A stretch of 64,000 nt of DNA from Circinella minor (Eukaryota > Mucoromycota > Mucoromycetes > Mucorales > Lichtheimiaceae): contig JAEPRB010000010.1 in NCBI GenBank assembly GCA_016758965.1, positions 62,001-126,000 on the forward strand, given 5' to 3'. The notes beneath the pieces are model-generated. The model searched no databases and was not told the origin of the DNA. It saw only the letters and a program-made list of their open reading frames with translations. Made by a program: the position numbers and the translations under genes. Below, one piece after another: positions 1 through 13,530 of the stretch; the first letter of the stretch is position 1; every line of letters begins with the position of its first letter.

Positions 1-383
1 CAAGCAAAAGAATATAATGTCATGTTTATAGAAACCAGTGCAAAAGCGGGATATAATGTAAAGTATTTATCGATTGACCTTATAATAATCGAATACTTAA
101 TATTCTAATAATATTATTTTTATATGTATATGACATGGTAGGTCAAAGCATTGTTCAGAAAGATAGGTCACGCATTACCGGGAATGGAGAATAGCACAGA
201 CGATGGACAACGGGATCAATGTAACAACAAAAGCTTATTAAATGATCTTGATAATTATATCCATATATAAATCCAAATGCTAACAAAATTTTACTACAAT
301 TATATTTTTTATTATCAATAGTGACCAAGGTCGATTTGAGTGATTCGGGCGCCAATAACCAAAGTAGCTCATGTGCTTGCTAA
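1..383 (+). CDS. Rab6/Ypt6-type small GTPase, 3' end (gene starts before the window)
   Basis: Only the C-terminal end is present, in three exons: 1-57, 142-220 and 322-383, with introns 58-141 and 221-321 (GT-AG, phases agree). The first exon reads through the G5 guanine-base motif ETSAKAGYNV, which is characteristic of the Rab6/Ypt6 subfamily. The next exon reads VKALFRKIGHALPG, the usual last helix of this family. The protein ends with Cys-Ala-Cys followed by a stop, a CxC double geranylgeranylation signal. Rab6/Ypt6 acts on Golgi membranes in retrograde transport from endosomes and within the Golgi. P-loop and switch regions lie outside the window, so completeness of the gene cannot be judged. 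It converges with the FKBP gene on the opposite strand. Confidence 0.88.
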
Positions 384-864
384 TGGATAAATCTACTTGA
401 CTTTTTATATATTTACATATACTAAAGATTTTTTTTTTTAAAAAAAACGATACCTTTTTTTTTCTTTTTCATTGACTTCCCCTCCACAAACAAATCATAT
501 ACACACTTTCATATTCTTTTATAACCCTCTCTATTTTCCATTTTATAACTTCTAGAGTATTTAATTTTGGCACATATTACATAGCAAAATATAACATCAA
601 AACACACACAAAAAAAATGCAGTAATAATAATAATAATAATAGTAGTAATAATAATAGTTAAATGTTGCATGTCAAAGGAAAAAAAATCAATGTTTTCTT
701 TTGAAACCAGAATAAGTGATTGTATTATAATAAATTGAAAAAAAATGCATAAAATGTGTGTGTGTGTGTGTGTGCGTGTGTGTGTGTGTGTATGTTGTGT
801 TTAAGATTGAAGCAATAAAGTAAAATAATATGTGTAAAAAAAGTTTTCTTGAAAAAATTTATCC
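384..864. other. convergent intergenic region with TAA and GT repeats
   Basis: The region lies between the stops of the Rab6 gene (+) and the FKBP gene (-). It holds TAA-rich repeats around 621-650 and a GT microsatellite at about 755-791 interrupted by one GC. No open frame of note; presumably two 3' untranslated regions. Confidence 0.7.
755..791. repeat. GT microsatellite
   Basis: An almost pure GT dinucleotide run, with a single GC interruption near its middle, downstream of the FKBP stop. Confidence 0.9.
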
Positions 865-2414
865 TTATTTCAAAGCAACTAATTTAACATCAAATACTAA
901 AGTGGCGTTACGTGGGATATCTGGTGGAGCACCACGCTTACCATAAGCAAGGGCAGCAGGAATAGTCAACTTTCGTTCACCACCAACCTTCATTCCACTG
1001 ACACCAATATCCCATCCCTTAATGACTTCACCACGACCCAAGTTGAAGAAGAAAGGTTTGCCTGAAGTGTTCTTGTCAAAGACCTTACCATTGGTCAATT
1101 TACCAATGTAACGCATACCAACCTTTTTGCCGCTCTTGGCTTGCTCACCTTCACCAACTTTTTGCTCTTCAATGATCATTCCATTAGGAAGCTTCTTGAT
1201 CTAATTGTAAACATATATTATACATTTAGTTTCATATAATAACATACAGAAACATCCACTACTCTCTTTCTCTCTCTCTTTAAATGTAAATCCATTAACC
1301 TTTGATTCATCTTGCTTCTTCTTTTGTTGTTCTTCTTGTTTTTTTTGCTGTTCTTGCTTTTTCTTTTCAAGTTCTTGTTGCTTCTTTTGTTGCTCTTGTT
1401 TTTTCTTTTCAAGTTCTTGCTTTTTCTTTTCAAGCTCTTGCTTCTTTTGTTGTTCTTGATCAGCCTTAGCCTTCTTAGCAGGCTTATCTTGTTCAGTTTC
1501 AGCAGGACGCTTCTTATCCTTCTTAGTAGGTTGAACTGGAGGTTCTTCTTCCTCTTCTTCTTCTTCTTCCTCTTCCTCTTCCTCTTCTTCTTCATCATCT
1601 TCTTCTTCATCATCATCTTCCTCGGAATCTTCTTCAGCTTCGTCATCAATCATAGCACCACGTTGCTTCAACAAAGCTTCAAGACTATATGCATTAAAAA
1701 ATTAATCATCTACTTTCCGAATACATATATATATGTGTGTGCTATTCCCAAAAACAAAACCGAAAACTTACTCAGCCATATTAGCTTCGCCTTCATCATC
1801 TTCATCATCAAAGACGTAGTTGCCAGTAAGGTGGATTGTGCTTTAAAATAGAAAATTGATTAGTAACAATAATAATAAAATATACTATATAGATAAATAA
1901 ATAGATGTAAAAATAACTTACTTATTACCCTTGACAGTAAATGTAACTTCTTCGCCTTCAACAAAAGTGATGTTTAAGGGTTGTTGCTCAACCTTTTCGG
2001 GTGTCAAAGAACACAAAACAAAGTCCTTCTTGTCAACCTTGACACACAAAGCAGTACGACCCTTTCCACTGACTTCATCACCTAAAGAAGCCTGCATATA
2101 TAAAAAAAAAAAAGGTTAAAAAAAAAGTTAAAAATAATTATAAAACGGACATGAAAGACCATTAGAAAGAATGTTGTATGCGTGTATGTCCATCGAGATC
2201 TGTATAGATTAGTCCATTGAAAGAAAATAATACATACCATAGATACACGGAAAGGTGCAGCGACAACTTGAGTATATGTCTTCTTAGGCACAACTTGCAA
2301 TCCTACAATTATTTTGTACAAATTTATTTCGAATTAACATCAACTAAATACATAAAATAGAACATCGCTGATTTATATTTCTTTTTTCTTACCCCAAAAT
2401 CCTTGAACACTCAT
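865..2414 (-). CDS. nucleolar FKBP-type peptidyl-prolyl cis-trans isomerase (Fpr3/Fpr4/FKBP39-like)
   Basis: Six exons on the minus strand: 2393-2414, 2238-2302, 1922-2091, 1772-1840, 1300-1684, 865-1200. The exons total 1047 nt, 348 residues, with every phase consistent. The N-terminus ([17 protein letters not shown]) through about residue 100 matches the nucleoplasmin-like domain of fungal Fpr3/Fpr4 and insect FKBP39. Then come an acidic Asp/Glu run (about 120-150) and a Lys/Gln/Glu-rich stretch likely to be helical (about 155-235). The last 110 residues are a canonical FKBP domain ([52 protein letters not shown]). Such proteins catalyse prolyl isomerisation on histone tails and act as histone chaperones in the nucleolus. 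The donor of the intron 1201-1299 (GTTAAT) is weak but is the only phase-0 option. Confidence 0.93.
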
Positions 2415-2862
2415 GTTTAAAAAATAAGATAAAAAGTTTAAACGAAAGGTGTCAAAAAAATTGCCCCGCTTTTTAAAAAAAAAGGTTGCGTGAAATGCGT
2501 GGCTTAAGATTTTCCAAGCAAACTGTATTATTGGCTCAATTGCGCGTTTTCCTTTCTATGCCCGAATTGCTTTTAATTATTTCTGGAATACTTCTTTTTT
2601 ATGCGTAAAGGATACATGTTTCAAATTAACAAAAATAAAAAAAAAATTAGTTATCTGAGTGATGTAATGTCCTATTTTGCAATAAATAGTAAGCTTTTAA
2701 TAAAAGAAATGCGTTCTATTAATGTTGTATGAAGTGATATACCACTAATGAATCATTTCAGTAATGGTAATAATTTTTTTAAATATGGTTTTCTTCTCTT
2801 TAAATACAGTACTATTCGTAATAGCAACATAAAAACAAACTTCATTTTTCTTACACAGTTAA

Positions 2863-3015
2863 ATGGAGGACCAACAGTTAATTGCTATGGCAACTTTTAT
2901 TCTTCATAGCAAGAAAAACTTTAGAGTTCGGCAAATCAAAGAAAGCGCCATTGGATATTATTATACTACAAATGATAGTCTCAATATATACTATGTTCCT
3001 CCAAAAATAAGATGA
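2863..3015 (+). CDS. possible short ORF, unknown
   Basis: A 50-residue open frame starting MEDQQLIAMATFILHSKK and ending VPPKIR. Its composition is mixed rather than low-complexity, unlike most intergenic frames here. There is no recognisable domain, no clear promoter and no splice partner. It may be chance, or a remnant of a larger gene. Confidence 0.2.
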   Translation: MEDQQLIAMATFILHSKKNFRVRQIKESAIGYYYTTNDSLNIYYVPPKIR

Positions 3016-3647
3016 TAGCTAGCTAATATCATATTACGTATCATATGTAACTCAAAAATTCTCTTTTTGTTTTGAGTTAATATTATGTAAACTTTTTTAA
3101 ATATAAACATCAAAAATTTAGTAGAAAAATGATAAATGAAAAGAATGTTATAGATAAGAATTGGTTGAACAAGAATCTATCAATCATAAACCATCAGTAG
3201 TAAATATAGGATAGTATATTAAAGTGAATATTATAAAAAACTATAGAGTAAAAATAAAGAAAGAATAAAATAGAAAATGTATATGTGAGCAAAAACAATA
3301 GTATGACGTGCTTTAGAGTATTGCGATAAAATGATGGAAGATTGCATGAGTAATTGACGTTTTGACATGCCTATAAAGTAAATGAAAGAAAGGAGTGGGA
3401 TCGTATTGTTACACAAGAAGCGTATCGTGCGAATCCATCTAATTCTGATTACTTTGGCTATTTATTTGAATGCGGTACAAAGTTCCACCGATTAAAAAAG
3501 TATTTGTTGTCATTTCCTTTTCTCTAATTTATTTCTTTTCAATGATACAAAAAGAATTATTATAATAGTAATAAACGATTTATAAACAAAAATGAAATAT
3601 AGGAAAAAAACGTTTTGGCTTGCGGATGATGAAAAATTATCGCTTCG

Positions 3648-3689
3648 ATTATTAAGCAACAACAACAGTTTTTCAAAAAGGAATAATCC
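3648..3689 (+). promoter_or_regulatory. candidate OYE1 promoter elements
   Basis: ATTATTAAGCAAC at 3648-3660 is an 11/13 match to the ATTATTCAGCAAA element found before OYE2 and OYE3. GAATAATCC at 3681-3689 is identical to the core in those promoters. They lie about 160 and 131 bp before the start codon. TATAATAAT at about 3749, 70 bp before the ATG, is a possible TATA element. Function is inferred only from recurrence. Confidence 0.4.
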
Positions 3690-3819
3690 GAGTATTTCAG
3701 GCACAATAATCTTCTATTTTGATTTTCCGATTTTTAAAAAAAAACTTGTATAATAATTAATTTGCTTCTCTCTTTTCTTTCTCTTTAGCGTCTTTTTTTC
3801 CCTTCTCGTTATCATTATA

Positions 3820-5206
<1,387 letters not shown>

Positions 5207-7441
5207 ATAGTAATAATCACAATGTTATCTCCTTTTTTCCTTCTTATATAAATTATGTACAATATGTTTTTCATTGATATTATTATGTTTCATTATCATC
5301 ATCCTTATAAATGTAATATAAAATATATATCTTTTCCCTTTTATCTTTATTAAACAGCTGTTGTTCTTTAATTTTGCTATATTATTATACTTATGGCGCT
5401 TTTAAATACAAATAATAGATCATAGCATATTAGCGTTCAGTGATACATATATATTATATATGTCTACATAATGCGAGAAGTCCGAAATGTAAAGGTCGTT
5501 TTTTTTTCTTGTTTTGTTGTAGTACAAGTATCCACGTTTTTAAATACTTAGAGTGGGGCAAGATGTAGTAGAATTTTTTCTTTGTTATAATAGTAATTTC
5601 AAACATGTACAGTAATACGTACTGTTACTGGAAGAAATTACTGCATATAAATGTATATAAACAATATTAATGTTTTAATATTGTTCATATTACTTCTTGG
5701 TTGCTGGTAATTTTTGGATTATTAATTTAGAACTATCATTTTATTCCATCATTTGATATTGTATCACAATTCTATTTGTAATTATTGTTACATTGTAAAT
5801 TTATTCACGCTAAGCAACTAGTTTTAGCCGGAATTCGCCTCTGTCTGCTGAATCAAGACTTTATTCACATTCCAATTTTTTATGCGTGTAACCTCTTATT
5901 ATTATTTAGTAAAAGAAAGTTATGTTCACGATGATACAGCATTTCAATGTTAGATGAGTTAATACACAAAACTGAATACTGTCAGCTTTTTTTTTTTTTT
6001 TTTGAGTTTTCAATGATATTACGCATATAGCCCTGAGCAAAATTTCATTTACAAACATAGTTACAATTGTTAGCAAGATGCTTAATAATAATCCAACAAA
6101 CTTTTAATTAATGTTTATCTGACCAAGTAGGCTACTTATTATTACTGTCCGTCATAATAAAAAAAATTAGGACAAGATTTATGATTTCACCAACGGAGGA
6201 TATGTTTATACTACTACAGCACATGTCATAAACGCCTTAAGCGGGTAACATAAAATATTACTACTTTCTATGAACCTAAATACCATAAAATACTAGTGAT
6301 TATTTTAGCACGTAACACTTCTCTAATATTAAGCTGAATGATGCAGTCAAATTTATTATTGATCTATAATCTTGATTGTAGAAGCTTATAGGTATATATT
6401 ATATATCTAAACCCTATAAAGCTTTTTACATATCTATACAGTAGTGATCTTTAAGTTAAATCTATATAATATTGTTTGGCAAAACAGTGTCAGGATTTTC
6501 TTTATACTAGTCACCTCTTATTAACTAATGTTAATGAGCTTCAAGAAAGTAAAAACTAAAAAAAAAAAAAAAACATAGCTACGTAGGGTTGATAATAATG
6601 TTGTTATTATGATTTTTTTTTACATATCACAATAACAATGATGAAATAAAGAAACCTCAAGGATAAACTGATACTGAGTGGGGAAATGTTTACCAGGAAT
6701 GATGTATTCCTTCCCAGGTGAGTGGCGTTGTGCAACATATAACTATCAATTGAATTAAATAAAAAGACTAGATTTTTGCGTGACGATACATCAATTATTA
6801 TCTTATCAAGTGTAATAAATAGAAAACCATGTTGGCTATCTAGCGGCAAGAGTATAAGGTAATGTTTTTTTCCTAATTTTTTATCATACTTTCGCTTTAA
6901 GAAGATGCTACCTGCTGACTCAGATCTCAACAACAACAAATCACTAAAAGAAACCAATGAGTGAATTTGGCTCTAATCTTTATACGGTTTCTTGGATTCG
7001 GTCGGAAAAAAAGTTACCTTATACGATATAATGTTTAGTTTTAAGGTATTTCTGTTGGTTGGATGATAGAGAAGTATATTATTCAGCAAACGATAAAAAT
7101 TCGTGATAGTAAATTTACAAAAAAAAAAAAATGAAAGCTAGTTATTACTATTTATTATAAGTAAATCCCCATTATTCCATTATTCAATTTCTCTTTTAAG
7201 TAAGTGAAGAAAAAAACTTATATTTATTCTTTTTGGTAAGATACCGGAATTCAAAAGAAAAAATACCAAAATGGATAGAATATACTAAGTAGCGTGAAAA
7301 TTTAAGGTTAACACCCCCACTTTTCAAAATTTCGCACGGTACCAACCTGTTACAAATAGTCGTCCAGTTTGAGTCAGGTATAAAGTTGCCTTTCTTTCCC
7401 TTTTTTTACACTATCTCTTTCTCATATACATATAAATAATA
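5207..7441. other. intergenic, 2.2 kb, no recognised gene
   Basis: AT-rich sequence with poly-T and poly-A tracts (5986-6003, about 6558-6573). The 116-codon minus-strand frame at 6607-6957 has no recognisable family and is rich in Ile/Leu/Ser, so I did not call it. The right end holds the promoter of the dehydrogenase gene, with an ATTATTCAGCAAA element at 7078-7090 and TATAAAG at about 7379-7385. Confidence 0.6.
7379..7385 (+). promoter_or_regulatory. candidate TATA box of the methylmalonate-semialdehyde dehydrogenase gene
   Basis: TATAAAG lies 63 bp before the start codon, in a region that becomes pyrimidine-rich downstream. Position and sequence are suggestive only. Confidence 0.4.
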
Positions 7442-9764
7442 ATGTTGTCCGCTGTCTTAAAGTCTCCATCGCTAATTAGGTAAGTAATTCAAGACCAACT
7501 TTCACAATTTGAATGACCTCTTCACCTCCCCATTTATTAACCAAACCACAATGAACGCCCAATTGTAACTATATATATACAGAGCAACTCCTTTAGTTCA
7601 AAGAAGCTTTTCTACAAACTTGCCTGCTCTTCAACATGCAGCAGCAGCAGCCAAGTCTTCTACTGTACCTAATATCAAGAACTATATCAATGGTGAATTT
7701 GTTGAGTCTCAAGCTTCAAAGTGGATTGAATTGAAGAATCCTGTAAGTCAAGTTTATATGACACAGTATGGGATTTTGATATATATTTAAATATAATTCA
7801 ATTTGATTTATAACTGTTTATTATAAATATATTGAATAGGCTACTCAAGAACTTCTTGGTATGGTTCCCGAAACCACTCATGAAGAATTGGTTGAAGCTA
7901 CAAAGTCTGCCGAATATGCTGCCAAAGAATGGAGAAAGACCACTGTATTGCAACGTCAACGTGTTATGATGGATTTACAATATTTGATTCGTCAAAATCA
8001 AGATCGTATTGCTGAAAACATTGTTGAAGAACAAGGCAAGACTTTTGTTGATGCCAAAGGTGATGTTTTCCGCGGTCTTCAAGTCGTTGAACAAGCTTGT
8101 GGTTTAACTACAGGTTTGATGGGTGAAAAATTGACTGTCGCTCGAGATATGGAAACATGTAAGTTATTTATTATTATTATTACTATTATCAAATCACAAT
8201 TAGGCTTGTTATAGGTAGGAGCTGATTGTGTACTGACGTTGAAATTTATATATATATATTCTATATACTAATTTTTTTCTGGGCTTGTAAACCTCCTCAT
8301 CATCGTCATCTTTTTTTTATTTTCTTAGATATGTATCGTGAGCCATTGGTAAGTTTTATAAGAAACAATCGCTTTCTTTTTTTTTTTTGCATATTGTTTT
8401 TTACTGTAAGAAAAAGAAAACAACACATACTCATTATCATACTATTACTATAACAGGGTGTTACTGCTGGTATTTGTCCTTTCAATTTCCCTGCCATGAT
8501 CCCCTTGTGGATGTTCCCATTGTCCATTGCTGCTGGTAACTCAATCATTATGAAGCCTTCTGAACGTGATCCTGGTGCCATGATGATGTTGGCTGAGTTG
8601 GCTGCTGAAGCTGGTGTTCCCAAGGGTGTTTTGAACATTGTCCATGGTTCCGTTGACTGTGTCAATTATATCTGTGATGCTCCCGAAATCAAGGCTATCT
8701 CCTTTGTTGGTTCTGATCGTGCCGGCCAACATATTTATACTCGTGGCAATGCCAATGGCAAGCGTGTCCAAGCTAACTTGGGTGCCAAGAACCATGCCGT
8801 TGTTCTTCCTGATGCCAACAAACAAGCTACTTTGAATGCTATTGCCGGTGCTGCCTTTGGTGCTGCTGGTCAGCGCTGTATGGCTTTGAGTACTCTTGTC
8901 ATGGTTGGTGAATCCAAGGAATGGTTACCTGAATTGGCTGAACGTGCTCAACAACTCAAGGTCGGCTATGGTATGGATCCTGAAGTTGATCTTGGTCCAG
9001 TCATTACTGTTCAAGCCAAGGAACGTGCTGAACGTTTGATCCAAAGTGGTGCTGACGAAGGTGCCAATCTTTTGTTGGATGGTCGGGGTATTGTTGTTAA
9101 GGGTTACGAAAAGGGTAACTTTGTTGGTAAGCCAAACATTTTTTTTTATTTCATGTGACAAGTCAAATATACACAGAGAGAGAAAAAAAAACCCCACTAG
9201 TAGCGGATTATTGTTTAACCTTTTATTTTGTTTAATTTCAATTTAGGTCCTACCATCATTACTGATGTTAACGCTAACATGGAATGTTACCGTGAAGAAA
9301 TCTTTGCTCCCGTCTTGGTGTGTTTGAACGTAGATACTTTGGATGAAGCTATTGAATTAGTAAATGCCAATCCTTATGGTAATGGTACTGCTGTCTTTAC
9401 CAATTCTGGTCCTGCTGCTCGTAAGTTTGAGCACGAAATTGATGTTGGTCAAGTTGGTATCAACGTTCCCATTCCTGTCCCAGTTCCACCCTTCTCTTTC
9501 GTAAGTTTTTTTTTTCTTTTTGCTTACATTATAATATATATATATATTCGTAATATTTTTTTACATTCGCTAACCCTCTATATTTTTTTGCATTTTAATT
9601 ACAAATAATAGACTGGTAGCCGTGGATCCATTTTGGGTGACATGAACTTCTATGGTAAGAGCGGTCTTCTCTTCTACACCAAGCCCAAGACTGTTACTGC
9701 TCTTTGGAAGGAGTCCGATGCTACTCATAATCGCTCCAGCGTCGCTATGCCCACTATGCAATAA
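7442..9764 (+). CDS. methylmalonate-semialdehyde dehydrogenase (acylating), mitochondrial
   Basis: Seven exons: 7442-7479, 7583-7742, 7840-8158, 8329-8348, 8457-9126, 9247-9500, 9612-9764 (1614 nt, 537 residues, all phases consistent). The exon at 8329-8348 is only 20 nt. The enzyme oxidises malonate and methylmalonate semialdehyde to acetyl-/propionyl-CoA with NAD+ in valine and pyrimidine catabolism. The Arg/Ser-rich N-terminus (about 35 residues, no acidic residues) looks like a mitochondrial presequence. Family marks are [44 protein letters not shown], the catalytic Cys in [13 protein letters not shown] (about residue 320) and the C-terminal [16 protein letters not shown]. Cys-Met after Gln-Arg, plus the [17 protein letters not shown] block, separates it from other aldehyde dehydrogenases. 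Confidence 0.96.
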
Positions 9765-12319
9765 ATTAAAATTAAAGCATATTCAAAATAACTAAAATTC
9801 CCTTTCTTCCTCTTCCCATTTTTTGTTCCCTCTGTTAATATTTTTTTTGCGGTAGAATTTCATGCGCACATTTATTAAAATTTAGTTTTTGAAAAAAAAA
9901 AGTAAAAGCCAATAAAATTACTTTTACGATCCAGAAATAGAAAATAGTTTCATACTCTTTGTGTATAAATTGAGAAAATCATGTTGTGTCGAAACTACTC
10001 GAAGGTATTCTATAATTATTTTAGATATTTTAGATAGTGCTATAGTAAAGGTATGAGGCATATATAATATGATCATTCTATACTGGGTAGACACTTGGAC
10101 TTTAGGATATATCCTCTATTTTTTTTTGAAGATGAATATTTTGACCATCATAGTACAATATATAGTTCATACAAGATTTTCACAAAGTTATGTCCCACCT
10201 AGTAAAAATTAATGTACATACGTAGAAATCAAATATCATGCTTTTTGAAAATCTTGTCACTTCGTAATTTGAGGTTTAAAATCCTTGGTACTACACGTGC
10301 CAATATATACCATTTCAATTATACGAGGGAGAAGAAAAACAAGGCTCACATAAGATAAATAACCGAAAAATATCCATTTACTCAATATACTTATGAGGAA
10401 AAGACTCAATTTCTTAAAGTGAAGATTGATGAATATGAGACCTTCGGCAGTACCGAAGGAGTTATGTATCCACACATCTTCATGCTGCACATAGATGGGT
10501 AAAGCAGTAGGAAGAGAATCCGGATTCAATTTTTTAATATAATAGTAAGAAACAGTGCATAAACTTTTTCTTAACAAGGATTATTAAGTAATAATAATTT
10601 AGTGTATTGATTCTAGTCCTTCTTCTACAATTGTGGATATAATTGAGCATTCAATAAATTATGAGTTTAAGTCTAGTGATCTGAAAGTCGCTTGTTTAAT
10701 CAAAGTTTGTGGAAATGCCTTGTTCTAATAAGAAGAAAAAGGGCAGACAAGGATCTGATATTCTAAGCATTGAAACTACTATAGGACACTGCGTACAATT
10801 AGGTTTTTTATGAAAAGATCAGATAAAATTATAAATGTACACATATGAAAGGGCATTATTTAATGATGCTGGACATCACATCTATACACAATTCGACTGA
10901 TATTACAAAATATATATTGGATATTATGGATGTCGATGTGGGTATTTTTCTTCATATTCCCTGAGCTCAATCCAATACAACTTTATATTTAGAAAATGAC
11001 ATTAATTTTGCTGCCAAGCGATATTGATTTTTATCCACCTATGACATTTATTTTTACTGAGCGGGGCATTGGAACTCCTATATACGAGCGACAGTGCTAA
11101 ATAGCCACTGCTCTTTGATCTAAAACATTCTTGATATAAACATGTATGCATGTTAAGTTTATTGTTTTATTTGTATATATTCTTAGAGTCAACTTAAAAA
11201 CGGGTATCAATAAATGTTTTTCCTCCTTCCCCTTTCATGTAACGAATGTATTATATTGAATTTTTCTTTTTTTATAATCTGTTGAATATAACCGGTATTA
11301 TCCAAGACTTCTATTTTTTTCTTTATCTGTGTACAATTATTACGTATTCCTACATGATGATGGAAAAAGAAAGGTTTAAATTTATTCTTTGTTACTACGT
11401 ATAATAAAAAGAAATGCTTAAAAAAACAGGTTCTTTCCATTCATATGAGCTAATTTTTTTTAAACCAAAATATATTTATCTTTTACTTTATTTTATTTAT
11501 TTATTATTATTTTTTTTTGGGGGGGGAAGGCATTGACGACTATAACGCGTTACTGCTATTATATTCAAATTTAGGATATGCTATTGTAAGAGAAAAAGAG
11601 GAGTTATCTATCTAAATAAGGGGTGAAGGAAGGGTTGATCATACTCAATTTTTACTTACATGTATCATAACTATTTATAACAGAGAATCATAAAAAAGAG
11701 AAGGGAGATTATAAACCACGTTGATTATTTGCCTTTTCATCTATCCAAAGGCGAGAACATTTTATAATTTTATTTGTTGGGTTACTGTTGATCATATATT
11801 ACTTCACTTAAAATATGAGATATATATATTAATAAAGTACTGTAATTTTTTTTTTGCTATACAAGCCGAGTAGATGCAGTGGCGTGTCTCTCTCTTTTTC
11901 AGTTTTCTTTGGGATAACACACAATTCATGCATCGTCTCTCCCTTTCTCTCTCTCTCTTTCTTTGATTTTCTCTTTTCTTTCTTCCATATTCTTCTATTA
12001 ATAACATTAAACGTTTTGGGAGCTGGTATTTATTCTCATCAAATTTTTCAATATCGACTACATACATAAATTTCGTTCTCTTTTTTATTTCTCAAACCCC
12101 CATCACCCCATAATTTCTCGACTTCCCTACCCCCCCCCCTTCAAAAAAAAAAAAAGAGAGAGAGAGCGAGAGCGAGAGCGTACCATTTTTATTTTTATTT
12201 TTATTTGTTTAACTGTCTCTTCTTTCTCTCTTTCATTTCGCTATAGTTTTAACTCTATATATAAGATTATATGGTTATTTTATTATTACTTTTCTTATCA
12301 TAATTAAAAGCAATACTAG
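9765..12319. other. intergenic, 2.5 kb, no recognised gene
   Basis: Mostly AT-rich, with one 9-G run near 11519. A 106-codon minus-strand frame at 10257-10577 has a coding-like middle (LNPDSLPTALPIYVQHED) but no recognised family, so it could be a relic. From about 11880 to 12260 the plus strand is strongly pyrimidine-rich with a GAGAGC tract near 12155-12180, probably the promoter and leader of the gene at 12320. Confidence 0.55.
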
Positions 12320-12937
12320 ATGTCAACTACACACGAAGGAGCTGCAGTGCCAACAAATAATGAACAGCAAGCTCATCATCCAGTTTATTCAAATATTCCA
12401 ACAACAGCTGTTGGTCCGGCTACAATTACAATTATTGTCTTGTTGGTTTTGATTACATGTGGTATACTGCATTGTTCTCGTGTTCGTCAAAGTATTAATA
12501 ATCGAATCATTTCAGAGCGTTGCAGGAAGATACAGGAACAACATAAGCATCAGCAGCAACAATATTATTCTTCTCCTTCTTCTTCTTACTATGATAATAG
12601 TACTATCACGGCTACTACCGCTGTAGGTAGCAATCATCACCATTCATCACCCTCTTTTGGATCATGGTCTACGTCTAGTTCTACTACAATGCATCAGCAA
12701 CAACAGCAAGAACGACTTAATAATGACAATAATAATAACGATGCTGTTATTAATATAGAAAAGCCATACCATCATGATACTACTACTCCTTATTATTCAA
12801 CAACACAAATTATAAATAACAATAGTAATGAACAACAAGAACAACTTCATCATCATCATTCATTGTCACCCACCAATAGCGTTATATTACAGCAACCTCC
12901 GGTAGCAATGACAAGACCAATGTCAGCATCCTCATAA
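12320..12937 (+). CDS. Gln/His/Asn-rich single-pass membrane protein, unknown
   Basis: One exon, 205 residues. A short N-terminus of about 32 residues is followed by one strong membrane segment (about 34-53: ITIIVLLVLITCGIL), then a short basic stretch (SRVRQSINNRIISER). This suggests the long tail is cytoplasmic by the positive-inside rule. The remaining 150 residues are low-complexity, rich in Gln, His, Asn, Ser and Thr. No signal peptide or known domain is visible. The even use of codons through the membrane segment, a pyrimidine-rich leader and a single clean ATG support a real gene. It converges with the BCAS3-like gene. Function unknown. Confidence 0.65.
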   Translation: MSTTHEGAAVPTNNEQQAHHPVYSNIPTTAVGPATITIIVLLVLITCGILHCSRVRQSINNRIISERCRKIQEQHKHQQQQYYSSPSSSYYDNSTITATTAVGSNHHHSSPSFGSWSTSSSTTMHQQQQQERLNNDNNNNDAVINIEKPYHHDTTTPYYSTTQIINNNSNEQQEQLHHHHSLSPTNSVILQQPPVAMTRPMSASS

Positions 12938-13530
12938 AAGTAGTACTAATAAGGAGTCAGCTTCAAAATTATAAGTGCTTCTATCAACATGCACCAGAAT
13001 TATTATTATTATTAGTTACGTATTATTCAGCAAACAAAAAAGCCTTGTAGAGTATATAATTATAATTACCCTCTCATTCAGTAACACCTTTTCATTCACA
13101 CATACACACGCACATACTCATTAGTTACTATACATATCACTATACAGATATATAAATGTAGCATAATTATCTTTCATAGTCAATCTTTCCTTCCTGTCTT
13201 CCTCATCATTTATACATATATTCTTTTTTTTTTTGCCATATAACCAAATATACATTTATAAATATATAATCATTGATGGAATGAAATATATGCATCTTTA
13301 CCAAACAAAAGTATTAAAAAAAGGAAATTGAAAATCGAGATTTGAACATGTTCTTTTTTATTTGTTACACTAAAACTGTTATGTACGAAAGAAAAAGATC
13401 AAATTACTGCAAACATAAAGCAAGATATTATGTCAAGTTGACACATGCAAGTTTTTGGTATGTAAAATAAAATAACTGAGATAAAAAGAGGAGTTATGCA
13501 AAATAAAAACATATTATGCTGCTGCTACTA
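12938..13530. other. convergent intergenic region
   Basis: The region lies between two stops facing each other. It has an ATTATTCAGCAAA 13-mer at 13022-13034 and TA-rich sequence. No gene seen. Confidence 0.6.

Larger units (their letters stand above)
2415..3819. other. divergent intergenic region between FKBP and OYE1
   Basis: It holds the promoters of the FKBP gene (leftward) and OYE1 (rightward). A 50-codon open frame at 2863-3015 is listed separately. A 61-codon minus-strand frame at 3231-3416 is not convincing. The stretch 3640-3760 carries the candidate OYE1 regulatory elements. Confidence 0.6.

Noticed and set aside
1312..1851. Long plus-strand frame rich in Leu/Phe
   Set aside because: It is the antisense of the Glu/Lys/Gln-rich region of the FKBP gene; its composition follows from those codons.
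6607..6957. 116-codon minus-strand frame
   Set aside because: Ile/Leu/Ser/Phe-rich, no family or splice partner, within AT-rich DNA where such frames arise by chance.
10257..10577. 106-codon minus-strand frame
   Set aside because: Part of it looks protein-like, but no homologous family, promoter or neighbouring exon could be recognised.
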